The notes under the pieces: model-generated
Told to the model about the DNA's origin: nothing
Seen by the model: the letters and a program-made list of their open reading frames with translations, nothing else
Databases searched by the model: none
Position numbers and translations under genes: made by a program
NCBI GenBank assembly: GCA_963556195.1
Contig: OY744529.1
Location: forward strand, 63,074,580-63,138,579
Length of the DNA: 64,000 bases
Direction of reading: 5' to 3'
Source of the DNA: Sepiola atlantica
Lineage: Eukaryota > Mollusca > Cephalopoda > Sepiida > Sepiolidae
In this document: positions 44,524-54,394 of the stretch, piece by piece
Numbering within the stretch: position 1 is the first letter of the stretch
Layout: each line of letters starts with the position of its first letter

Positions 44524-45875
44524 AAGTTGTGTGGTGTATGTGTGTCACGGCATATTGTTGATCTAAGAGCCAAACTAACCGCAGATTTGGAATCAACATC
44601 TTCAATCCGATGTCCTTATTGATGTCAGAAGTTCTTGAACCTTTTTTAATACTCAGTATACAAAATTAAAAGTACGTAAAAATGACATTAGAAACAAATG
44701 TTCCGACATTTTTTAGCATTCTCATTCCAGTTTAATATTTTCTATAATTAAGTTTGGTTTCGTTTCGTTTGGTTTGTTTTACGGCATATCAGCCATCTAT
44801 GGGGTTATCTAATGCCGAATAAAGTTGGCATATGAAATCCTATAGGAAGGATAATTACTTTATACTCTTCGAAGACATTACTCTTAGAGAGGTTTGGTTT
44901 GTTTTAGAGCACAACAACCATCCTTTACTTTTAGAAAACATTACTCCTAGAAAATATTACTCTTAAAAGGAATTTTTACAGTGAGAGTGGGAACATTTCT
45001 CTTAGAAAACATTACTCTTCGGCAATTGAAATCTTCTTTGTTCTCAACACGATTGACCTTCAGCCACTGCCTTATAGTATCTATTGTGGAGTAAAGTTTT
45101 GATGTTTAGAAGAACTAGAAATTGAGGATGAACTTATAGATACTAGGTCATGACGTGACCATCCAATTCATCCGATCATGCCTCTCTGACCTCCCGCTCG
45201 CCGAAGTAAGGGCTAAAGTGGATTGTTACAAGTCACCAGGCCATGGAATACTCAGCTACCAGGATACCGTCCTAAGACACCACGGGTCGCCACCCACGGC
45301 TTACAGGTTGCCCCATTTTCGGGGCAGGGGGGTTACCCCTCTGCATGGGGTTGTAGTCGGTGAATAATAGATTAGTCGATCGAACAACATACTTATAACT
45401 GAACCTTTGAACTACCAGTAAGCAAAATAAATAAACATATAAAAATAAGAAAATATTTTTTTTAGTAAAATCATTATATGTATTTGACATCCTTTTTATT
45501 TTTTCATTTTTTATTTTTTATTTTTTATTATTAATTATTAATTATTAAAAATGGAACTTTTCTTTATGTTTCTTTATTTATTTTAGACAATCGAACTATT
45601 TTGAATTTATGCAGAGAGGTAAAACAGATTTTTAAATTTGTATCTTGATGCCGAACTCATAATCAGATTAAGTAGGTTAAAAAGACAAAATATTTTCGTT
45701 TGATCGGTGGTCGTGTTGATAAAGCGTTCACCTTCAGTTTTAATATTCGAATCTCACACTAGACAATTGTTTTTTTAGTTTGTTTTTAAATAGTTTTTGT
45801 CTATAGCGTTCCGGTTAATCTTTAAACCTGAATAATGCACTTGTTAGTGAGATTTAATGTAAAAAAAACAAAAAA
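44186..45875. other. No gene; (AT)n and a GC-richer block
   Basis: (AT)n at about 44457-44518. Two diverged direct copies (about 44758-44830 and 44888-44935) begin GGTTTGTTTTA(C/G)(G/A)GC. 45150-45365 is GC-richer and single-copy here, with an open frame (45155-45367) I do not recognise. A tRNA-like box pair lies at about 45705-45765. Confidence 0.5.
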
Positions 45876-45878
45876 CTT

Positions 45879-45879
<1 letters not shown>

Positions 45880-45949
<70 letters not shown>

Positions 45950-46331
45950 GGGTTTGACATCTGTTTTATATGCCGCCATGCGTTGGATGGCTTTAAGAAA
46001 TTGACTTCCAAAGTAACCTATCTCTGACCAGATCTTTATTTATCCCTCTTTCTCTTGAGTCATTTTTATCACTGCCTCCCATGTTTTCCTTGGCCTTCGA
46101 CTGTCAACTGGAGCTGTTAGCTTAACTGTTCTACATCTACTGACTCAAGAACTCGCATCACATCCTTTCAATGTGGCCATACCATCGAAGTATCACGTTT
46201 TGCATACATCTTCTTTACTCTGAGGTCATCAGAACTCTCTTTAAAACTCACATTACACATCCATGGTATCATTATCATATCATTTCTCTCCATGCAACGT
46301 ATGTCCTCAACCCTCACTGGCAGACGTTCAG
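45880..46331 (-). pseudogene. LINE-G 3' end with (CAT)n tail
   Basis: On the minus strand VEDIRCMERNDMIMIPWMCN then VSFKESSDDLRVKKMYAKRD and a decayed C-terminus lead into the 3' UTR shared with 15250 and 43358 (GGTTACTTTGGAAGTCAATT) and a tail of about 23 ATG units (45882-45949). This copy links the 'MIxWMCN' coding block to the (ATG)n-tailed 3' end, so they belong to one LINE family. Confidence 0.75.
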
Positions 46332-46575
46332 AAGAGAAAGGTTTGAGAAACCTGGCATTGACGGGTACTTCAGCTAGTACATATGTACACACACGTACAC
46401 ACACACATACGCACTCATATACACTACACACAAACTAACACTTATACACACAGCTACACAAAGACAGGAACCTTTCTGTATAGGCAAAAGTTGTACACAC
46501 ACACACACACACACACATAATTACCCATACTCTTACACATGTGTAGATTAGTCTTCATATTTTATTCACCCCAAT

Positions 46576-46776
46576 GAAATAATGGTACTAGTACAGCTTT
46601 TGAACCGGACAAAAACCGACATGGTTAGAGTTAGGTTAGGGTTAGTTTAGGATTATGTTATGGTTAGTTTAGGGTTAGATTAGGGTTAGTTTAGGCTTAG
46701 GTTAAGGTTAGGGTTAAAAAAACAAAAACAATTCGGTTTTTGTCCAGTTCAAAAGCTGTACCAGTGCCGAAATAAT
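46576..46776. mobile_element. MITE with telomere-like core and 8-bp target duplication
   Basis: Inverted repeats of 36 bp at 46584-46619 and 46733-46768 (GTACAGCTTTTGAAC, GGACAAAAACCGA; 3 mismatches) enclose about 110 bp of degenerate TTAGGG-type repeats (GGTTAGGGTTAG, TTTAGG, TTAAGGTTAGGG). The flanks carry a perfect duplication, GAAATAAT, at 46576-46583 and 46769-46776. The element proper is 185 bp. An 8-bp duplication is typical of hAT elements, but the GG(T/C)ACT end is not diagnostic. Confidence 0.9.
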
Positions 46777-46857
46777 TTAAAAATCATATGTGACTAATTA
46801 ATAACTGGTCACATTAATCTATGTATTAATATTATGCTTGTACCGTTGTTTGTACGT

Positions 46858-46989
46858 ACCATCGAAGTATCACGTTTTACATACATCTTCTTTACTCTGA
46901 GGTCATCAGAACTGTCTTTAAAACTCACATTACACATCCATGGTATCATTATCATATCATTTCTCTCCATGCAATATATGTCCTCAACC
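46858..46989 (-). repeat. LINE-G coding scrap, near-identical to 46181-46312
   Basis: 132 bp with four mismatches to 46181-46312. It encodes the same CMERNDMIMIPWMCN block on the minus strand and stops sharply on both sides. The telomere-like MITE lies between the two copies. Confidence 0.85.
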
Positions 46990-47354
46990 ATAAAAAAAAA
47001 ATGAGGTCGTCTGATCGTCAAATATGAAATGCAAAAAGTAATTGAGAAATATCTGATGTAGCTGAGTGCCAAAAAATTTATATTTTAACTATTTTAAAAT
47101 GAAATGTTCCCAAATCGAATAAGACGTCATGAATTAAAACGTACGTTTTATTTATTAAAAAAAAAGGTATGTAGTTGACAAGTATTTCTACGGTAAGAAG
47201 AAAAAGAAGATGGAATTTCCACAGGGTTTCTGCGAGTGGTCTATTATTTCTCGCTTTGAAAGATTTTTACAAACTCATGCACATAAACATACACATGCAC
47301 ATAAGCATACACACGCACACATAAACAAAGAATTCTGTGCAAATATACTTCCTC

Positions 47355-47620
47355 CTTGAGGAGGGGAGGTAGTGTTGTATCTGTTCGTCCGTCATGATAC
47401 CATCCTCCCAGGCATTACCTCCTCCTTTTTTGGTGTGTGTGTGGAGCGGGAAGGGGTAGTGTAGTATCTGCTGTGTCGTCATGATACTATCCTCTCAGGA
47501 ATTACCTTCTCCTTTTTTGGTGGGGTGGGGGCAGGAGTAGTGCAGTATCTGTGTTGTTGTCATGAGATCATCTTCCCAGGCATTACCTCTTCTTTGTGGG
47601 GGGTGGGGGTAGCGTACGAC
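47355..47620 (+). repeat. Three-unit tandem from a U2-headed SINE interior
   Basis: GTATCTG occurs at 47377, 47464 and 47545, each followed by a GTC(G/A)TCATGA type link, then CATCCTC(C)CAGGCATTACC, CTCCTTTTTTGGTG and a G-rich tail with GTAGTGTAGTATCTG. Unit length is about 81-87 bp. The segment corresponds to the SINE from its U2-derived GTAGTATCTG to CATTACC(C)CTCCTC. Confidence 0.7.
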
Positions 47621-47754
47621 AACAAGAAATTGTCACAATCGGCTGTTCATTAGCAAACTCAACACTTACATTATATATACTAGCACAAATAAAAGTTGGT
47701 CGGTTGTTGGGTTTTACGGCATGTCAACCGTCGTTGAGCCATTTTATGCCAGAA

Positions 47755-47966
47755 GGCTTAAGAGGTCTTAAGAAGACATTTTTTAGACATTTTTTAGAAT
47801 CAAAATCATGTAATGAATTTTGATCAAAATTGGAATAAGGATTCGAAATATAATGCTTAGTATCATTATATCTTGATTTTAATCTTCATAGAGGACATAA
47901 AAGTGGTGCAAAACTGTTCTGTTCAGGGAATTAATTTTATCCGTCCTGGGACTGGTATTCTTCTAG
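47755..47966 (+). mobile_element. Helitron-like family H, 3' end
   Basis: Collinear with 12805-12982: AGAATCAAAATCATGTAATG, AAAATTGGAATAAGGATTC, GTGCAAAACTGTTCTGTTC, CCGTCCTGGGACTGG and TATTCTTCTAG (end at 47966) followed by T. Confidence 0.7.
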
Positions 47967-48284
47967 TTTACCATAAGTTTAATGCAAGTAGACACTAGTC
48001 CAATATAAAGTCATTTGGTGAGATAATGTTATTCAGGTTTTCTTTGTCAAAGTCACGATATGTCATCTTGTCTGCCGTGAAATTTAGCACACAAGATTTT
48101 TCACTTGAACCTGGATTCGAACGCCTATTACTGACTCCCGTAAGTTGAGATTGTCCAATAATGTAGCAGGTCACGAGACGAGTGGAATGAGTAATTAGGC
48201 CGTAGAATGATCAATATCGGAGACATTGCAGACTTTTATTAAGACTACAAATAGACAGATTCCTAAAAATAGACATTATTCCCC

Positions 48285-48307
48285 TCCCTCTCTCTCTCTC
48301 TCTCTGT

Positions 48308-48382
<75 letters not shown>
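48285..48382. repeat. (TC)n then (TA)n compound microsatellite
   Basis: About 60 bp of CT-rich repeats run directly into about 33 bp of TA. Confidence 0.9.
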
Positions 48383-48385
<3 letters not shown>

Positions 48386-48419
48386 ATATCGTAATCTCGT
48401 TATCTCATTTAATCTCATG

Positions 48420-48680
48420 TAATCTCTCTCAATCTCTCTGCAATTATTATTTACTCATTTGGGGTTTTCAGACAAGTCATTATCAGTGATTGCTCACTGA
48501 CAATAACAAGTGGTGTCCCCTGGAGTCTGAGTGACAATAAGTCTCATTGAAGTAGAGGTCTGGCTTGTACTCTCCATCCTCGGTACTTCTATTCTCCTCC
48601 ATTACTATTTTGTGTGGTACTAACCAAGTCTTGTGTCATCACTTGTGTGTGTGTGTTTTTTTTTTGGGGGGGGGGATTTT
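48420..48680 (-). mobile_element. REL-LINE segment X, internally deleted
   Basis: In reverse complement: CCCCCCCCAAAAAAAAA, TGATGACACAAGACTTGG, CAGACCTCTACTTCAATGAG, CTTATTGTCACTCAGACTCC and GAGCAATCACTGATAATGAC. The central part of X is missing. It borders the trinucleotide array at 48681-48873. Confidence 0.65.
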
Positions 48681-48720
48681 CTTTTCTTTTCTTCTTCTTT
48701 TTCTTCTTCTTCTTCTTCTT

Positions 48721-48751
<31 letters not shown>

Positions 48752-48773
48752 TTATTATTATTATTATTATTAT

Positions 48774-48814
<41 letters not shown>

Positions 48815-48830
48815 ATACTCTTCTTATTAT

Positions 48831-48873
<43 letters not shown>
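48681..48873. repeat. Compound (CTT)n(ATT)n(AGT)n...(ACT)n array
   Basis: CTT/TTC units to 48750, ATT units to about 48772, AGT units to about 48813, a 17-bp break (ATACTCTTCTTATTATT), then ACT units to 48873. AGT and ACT are reverse complements, so the last two blocks form a 40-bp-class palindrome. Long open frames across it are artefacts. Confidence 0.95.
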
Positions 48874-48874
<1 letters not shown>

Positions 48875-49456
48875 AAGCTGAGTTTATCAACGTTTCTTTC
48901 CCTAAGACTTTATTTCCTATTCATTTTGATTGCACAAAATACATGCTGAAATATTCTTTAGTTTTGGGGTTGAGTTATGTTAGAAAGAAATCCATTTTAA
49001 TTGTTCTAATTAGTCGTAATTTGCAATTAACTCACCAAGCGACCTATCAATATCACCATCTCTCACTGTTTGACCCAGCGCCTTATTTTATACGGTCTCT
49101 CTCTCTCTCTCTCCCCCTCTCTCTCTCTCTCTCTCTTTCTTAATCTCACGTAATCTTTCTCAATCTCTTAATATCTCTATTCTATTCAAATTTGCTCTTG
49201 AATGTCAAAATTCCGTGTTTCCTGTTCAATATTGATCTGTTTTTATCCTTTAACGTTATATAAAACAATTGTTTATGCACTCATCCAAGTAAACACAGAC
49301 ACACGCACACATACACATACATTTACACACACTCGTCTACACACCAGAGCAGCGTTTCTCAACCTTTTTCATCATCATCTAATCGTAGTAGTGTCACGGA
49401 TCCTCCGTACTCTCTCACACCATCTCGCTCTATCCTCCATCACACACATTATGTCT

Positions 49457-49790
49457 TCATTGTGAGTCTTCTGTTAGTTGCTTAACATAAGTTCTGTGTG
49501 AACTACATCCCTGTTTTCGCATGCACAAACGAACATCACAGACGATATCATCCTTAGCCCTACAGCAATGATCAGCAAATCTGGTTCTTCTCTCTCTGAT
49601 CAAGGCTGAGATCCGAGGTAGGTGTCCATAGGGTTGCTCTGTTATGGAGTACTGCCTCCAGATGTTACACTCCATCAAGTTTCTTCTCCAATGTTTTAGT
49701 AAAAGTCCAGGTACTACTTCCACATACAAGAATTGATGTAACAATGGCTTCGAAAAGTCACGTTTCATCTTGGTAGGAAGATTTGACTTC
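49457..49790 (-). pseudogene. LINE C-terminal fragment
   Basis: Minus reading gives YGHLPRISALIRERRTRFAD and HCCRAKDDIVCDVRLCMRKQ, then RTYVKQLTEDS, the usual last 100 residues of a large invertebrate LINE group (YGxIPxIxxxIRERRxRFAGHC). It is 5'-truncated before the RT core. Confidence 0.75.
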
Positions 49791-50289
49791 TAGATGGCTT
49801 CCACCTTGTTCCGTCCAACCCGGATTTTGCTGATTCACACCTTTTTACCCTTGCGTCTTTACCCTTAAAATAAATTATATTCTGCAAAAACAAAATTATA
49901 TGCCATATCTTTCTCATTTTATTTTCATTGTAGTTCACGTGGTGAATATCATATATATTTTGGAATAATTGGTTTAAGGAAAAATTATTACTTCTTTTTC
50001 AAATTAAAATAAAATAAAATTTATACTGCTTGTTTATAATATTTTATCAGATAGTTTTAAAAAATCTAAACAACTCAAACGTAAAAAATAAACATAAGTA
50101 ACCAATATATATAATATAAATGTGAACAAAATGAAAACAGATAATTGCTGCATCAGTTTATTATTTATTCATTCCTTTACTGGCAACATTGAAAAGACAT
50201 AAGGTAGATCAAGGCAAAATGTCACGTGAACCAATAAATAGGCTTAACAAAATGTTACTTTCAGAGCCATTTGATGAAGTGAAACAGGC

Positions 50290-50420
50290 TTCTCTAATGT
50301 GAAGCCTGTGGTGCCTTTCTTTTGTACACAAATACTTTTCATGAATTTTCCCCACATTAAAAACCGATCTTGCATCTAACTCTTTCCTTGTGTGGAAGCA
50401 AATGAATAGGAACATAATAG
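50290..50420 (+). mobile_element. U2-headed SINE, 3' part only
   Basis: TTTTCCCCACATTAAAAACC, GATCTTGCATCTAACTC and GCAAATGAATAGGAAC match the 3' ends of the copies at 1780-1968 and 56362-56575. The U2 head is absent, so the copy is 5'-truncated, as expected for target-primed reverse transcription. Confidence 0.65.
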
Positions 50421-50424
50421 GTTA

Positions 50425-50935
50425 GATATGATTGATTTAATGGAAATCGCTCCAGACAAAGCATGAAGCCACTTGATATAAGGAGCTAACAAGAACGAAA
50501 GATGATTATCGCAAAGACAGGAGATGCCTATTGGCTGTACTCTTAAAAAGACCAAGGCTATAACAGTCAGCAGAAAGAGAGTTCCACAAGCCTGCAATTC
50601 TTGGAAATAAGCTACTAGAATAGGAACCTGTATTACAATGAGGTATCAAAACAGTGAATTGATGAAGACCACTAGACAAACAAGTCAATAGAGCTAGAAC
50701 AAAGGAAGCAGGGAATAGATCAGACAATTCTGAAGAACACATGTCATAATAGTATTTATAGAAAAGACTGAGACTAGCAACATCATGTCTGTGAGAGAGA
50801 GGATACAGAAAAGAAGAAAGGGTAAGGTCAATCAATTACAGATACGTTTCTGCACCTTATCAAGAACCCTCAAATAGGACAGAGATTCACCAGCCCAAAT
50901 ATGACAACAGTACTCCATACATGGTCTGATAGATG
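50425..50935 (-). pseudogene. LINE-A 3' half
   Basis: Minus reading from 50935 gives PCMEYCCHIWAGES, then SHRHDVASLSLFYKYYYDMC, SLFPRIAGLWNSLS and FKSTANRHLLSL, followed by 3' sequence GCTCCTTATATCAAGTGGCT and TGGAGCGATTTCCATT also present at 7893-7965. Confidence 0.7.
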
Positions 50936-51152
50936 ACGCCTATATTACAATATTGCAATAACCAAGAATATATTGTGCATGTTTAGTAATATTGCTGATA
51001 TGAAATTAAATGAAAATTCAAAAGTGCATTAACTTATCTAACTTGTTCTTGTGGAGCCATTTAGGATCTTTTGTGCAACCTTAAGGTTCCGTGGAACCTC
51101 GGTTGAAAAATACTAGGAGATACAGCACATTTGACTGAAACTTAATCTTCTC

Positions 51153-51730
51153 TATATATAAAACTCAGTGTCTGTGTGTATGTGTGTTTGTGTGATGTTT
51201 ATGTACTCCCTATAAAAAGAAAGGTTAGATAATCTACGTAAAATCTAAAAGTGTATTCTTATGTAAAATTTACCAAGGAAGACAATGGAGGTGTTCCCGA
51301 ATCTCTAAGTGCACCCCTTGGGGGGCTATGAGGGCATAACCCCTTTAAAACTTAAAATATATCCTATCTTTATGAAATTTAAATCATGTGCATAAAATTT
51401 TCTAGGGAAGACAATGGAAGTGGTCCAAAATCTCTAAGTTCCCTCCGAACCTGAGGGAGCTATGGGAGCCGAACCTCCTTTAAAACTTCAAATATATCCT
51501 ATTTTGTATGAAATTTATATCATATGTATAAAGACAATGGAAATGGTCCCGAATCTCTATGTTACCCTCTATGTGCCGAATATCTATGTATCCCTATCTC
51601 TAAGTGACCCATTGGGACAGAACCCCCTTAAAACTTCAAATACATATTTCTGATTTTAATGAAATTTAAACCATAATTCAGAGGGTTTTCCAACATTTCA
51701 GCTTCTTCCGACTATATTAAGGGGCAAGAC
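51153..51730 (+). mobile_element. Helitron-like element with internal tandem repeats
   Basis: The 5' end TCTCTATATATAAAACTCAG and GTGTCTGTGTGTATGTGTG fits the TC-start of Helitron-like elements. Inside, units of about 123-129 bp repeat at least three times (GACAATGGA at 51281, 51410 and 51533), each with GAATCTCTAAG, a CCC-rich segment, CTTTAAAACTT and AAATATATCCTAT. The 3' end was not identified. Confidence 0.5.
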
Positions 51731-51987
51731 GAGAGGAGGGAGGCAGTACAAACAAAGAAAGTAATTTGGTGTTATGAGCATAGTGAAAAAGTACATAATA
51801 CCGAGCACTAAAACTATTGAGAACGGGGATAGGTATGAATCAACCATTTCTCCTGGTAGCTGTGAGTAAAATGGAAACTTGCGTTTAATTAATCGTATGC
51901 AGTGATTTGCTTACAATATTGTGTTTCGACATTAAAGAACCCAAAAATGAACCATTTGATGTTAAACAGATGAACCAAAACAGAAAC

Positions 51988-51989
<2 letters not shown>

Positions 51990-52055
<66 letters not shown>
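51990..52055. repeat. (TA)n microsatellite
   Basis: 66 bp of uninterrupted TA, ending exactly at the 3' terminus of the Helitron-like copy at 52056. Confidence 0.9.
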
Positions 52056-52056
<1 letters not shown>

Positions 52057-52685
52057 TAGGAGAATACCCATTTAAGGACGGGTAAAATTAACAGAACAGT
52101 TTTGTGTCACGTTTATGTCTCCTTACAATGATTAAAATCAACATATAATGCTACTAAACCTTATGTCTACAACCCTTATTCCAATTTTGATCAAAATCCA
52201 TTTCATGATTTTGATTCTAGAAAATGTCTAAAATTTACAGCTTAAGCTTAAGGGGTCTTAAGAAGAAATTGAAATTCAAGGAATCTTGCTTAATTGATAT
52301 CTAATGACAATGGATCAAATTCAATGCAAATCTGATATATTTGAATTTTCAAATCGAAGGTTGTGACCATATTATGCTCCCTGAAACACGCTTTATAATT
52401 TATCAAAAGAAACTGAAATCTGGGGAATATTTACTAATAGATGTCTAATACCTATTGTTAAAATTTCACAAAAATTGATGGCATTGGAATTTTTACGAAG
52501 GGCTTCCACACCGTTTTTACACTCTTTGCATAAAACTAAATTAAACTAAATATAGCCCACATTTGACTCCCTTACGCCTAGCAGGTGTTTTCCAAAATTC
52601 CCAATGATTAGTTTAGGAGTGAATCCTGTGCATACAAATATATAAACATATAAACATACCAAACTTTATATGTATTACCTCAGTG
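52056..52685 (-). mobile_element. Helitron-like family H, full-length copy
   Basis: The most complete H copy. On the minus strand it starts near ATACATATAAAGTTTGG, runs through CAGGATTCACTCCTAAAC, the ATTTTAACAATAGGTATTAG stretch and CAAAATCATGAAATGG, and ends TTACCCGTCCTTAAATGGG, TATTCTCCTAG then T. Its 3' end abuts (TA)n. It provides the uninterrupted reference for the copy split by the hAT at 9978-12592. Confidence 0.7.
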
Positions 52686-52959
52686 TGGTTAGACATGGTG
52701 ATTGTTGGAAGCTGAGATTCGAAACCTGATCATTTTAACAGTAATCACCGGTGTTACCTGTATGCCATCACACTCACCTCCAAGTAGGAGACGTTATAAT
52801 GTTTTTATATATATTTATTTGTTTACAATTCTAATTACGAAGAGTAATGATTTACGCTAAGTGTAAACTATTTCTTCCCCTACTAGAGAGCTCGACCTAC
52901 GAGTGGGGAGCTACTATATATAAAAGAGAGGGTTTTTCTTTGTTTGTTTGACTGTTATA

Positions 52960-53790
52960 GAAATCAATATGTTAACAATTGGTCCCTGCTTCTTTCTTTT
53001 ACTGTTGCAAACCATTTTGCATGATCACAACAGCAATTTACCATTTATTTCTTGCTGACACTGACCATTGGAGTTCTGTGAAATTTTAGTGATAATATGC
53101 CTCCTCGAGGTTCCAGTATTCTCTGTAACCTTCCAATGAAGATCTGGTTGGTGCTCGACATTCATGAACATTTTGTGTGTTACCAGCTGAGGCTGGTGTC
53201 ATCACATATGTTTGTGTGTGTGTGGGTGTGTTGAGGGGGAGTATCATATTATTGGATTTCTGGTATTTGCAGTTCTTTTGCATTCTTGCAGTGTTCTTTC
53301 TATGTTTTTGTACTATTTCTATTCCAAATTATCTGTGATAGTTAGCTTTTTGCTAGATATGTCGGTTGGTTTCCACACTCAAGGATTTACTTTAATATTT
53401 CAGCTGTTTTCATCATTGTCGTGCGTTGTATGGTGTCAATCTTCTCTTTGATTCCAATTTCTCCTAATCTTTTTTCCAGAATTCTTGGGACTGTTCCTAG
53501 TGCTCGTACAATTATCGGTATTACAGTGATTTTCTTCATGTTTCATGTTCCTTTCAGCTCTCTGGCAAGCTCCATGTATTTGCTTTGTTTCTCTCCTTCC
53601 TTTATCTCCACCCTGTCATCTGCTGGGACAGTGAAATCTATGATTTGTCAGTTTTTTTCCATCTTGTTGATTATTATTACACCTGGTTTCCTTGCTTGGA
53701 TAAGTTTATCTGTTTGCATTTCCATGTCCCAGAGGATTTTATGATTTTCATTTTCTAATACTGTAATTTTTTTTCAATTTTTTTATTCAC
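52960..53790 (-). pseudogene. REL-LINE endonuclease plus 3' UTR X
   Basis: Minus reading: ENENHKILWDMEMQTDKLIQ, ARKPGVIIINK, a stop, then IIDFTVPADD, SKYMELARELKGTMKKITVI and PIIVRALGTVPRI. This is the restriction-like endonuclease; the first catalytic Asp (KPD in sisters) is Gly here, so the domain would be dead. The UTR X follows from about 53230 to 52980. Confidence 0.75.
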
Positions 53791-53814
53791 CCAAAACATA
53801 GCATATTGCCACTG

Positions 53815-54394
53815 AGATGTAAGGGGCTACTGTGATTAGGGGACAGATTTATAGGAGCATCGTAAGTGGAGAGTTGTGCAGCAAGATGTGTGTTCATATT
53901 ACATTTAAATTTCTGCATGTTGATACAGTCGGGGAAATAGGGAGCAAGGAGAGAATTCTAAAGGCAAGTGGTCCAAGGAAAGAAGCTATTAGAGTAGAAA
54001 GTTTTCCAGCATCTGGGAACCTCTACAGTGAAGGGGTGGGATTTTGCTGCTATTTTAGTTTGTCGAGGGTATTTACATTGAGGAAAGTACAAGTGCAGTA
54101 AGTGCATTAGAGTACCACCATGGAAGTACTTGTAAAACAAGCACAGGAATGCAACATTGCAGCGATGGGACAGGAGCTGGAGCTTAGTAGACAGTGCGAG
54201 ACTTATTAGGTTAGAGACTCTTTTTTTGTACTCTGTCCAAGTGGTTAGTGCGTCAGACCAGATGTGGCAACAGTACTTCATGCATGATCGAATTGTAACT
54301 TTATAGAGATATAGGATACTGGCAGGTGTTAGAAGTTTACTAGCTCAGTAGAGGGAGCCCCCATTCTTAGCAACAGACTTAACAACATCTCTTA
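53815..54394 (-). pseudogene. LINE-A 3' half
   Basis: Minus reading gives MKYCCHIWSDAL, SNLISLALSTKLQLLSHRCN, VAFLCLFYKYFHGG and later FYSNSFFPWTTCLW, with two frame breaks. It overlies the boundary with a REL-LINE piece at 54395. Confidence 0.7.

Larger units (their letters stand above)
49350..51115. mobile_element. Possible hAT-Charlie-like element holding later insertions
   Basis: The left end CAGCGTTTCTCAACC and the right end region GGTTCCGTGGAACCTCGGTTG with AAAAATACT resemble the ends of Charlie-type hAT elements (CAGxGTTTCTCAACC...GGTTCCGxGGAACC). I could not see an 8-bp duplication. Inside are a LINE C-terminus (49457-49790), a SINE 3' end (50290-50420) and a LINE-A copy (50425-50935). 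No transposase is left. Confidence 0.4.

Noticed and set aside
44259..44605. Minus-strand frames with Tyr-Ile repeats
   Set aside because: Products of the (AT)n tract at 44457-44518; the same applies to 48226-48489 and 51889-52071.
45155..45367. GC-richer open frame as a gene
   Set aside because: 70 codons, no domain, no splice context and no homologous copy in the window.
45705..45765. tRNA gene or tRNA-derived SINE head
   Set aside because: TGGTCGTGTTG and ATTCGAATCTC resemble A and B boxes, but I could not pair an acceptor stem and found no second copy.
46620..46727. True interstitial telomere (end fusion site)
   Set aside because: The TTAGGG-like stretch is short, degenerate and bounded by inverted repeats with a target duplication, so it is element content.
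48565..49143. 192-codon open frame
   Set aside because: It runs through the compound trinucleotide array; overlapping frames on both strands are equally long.
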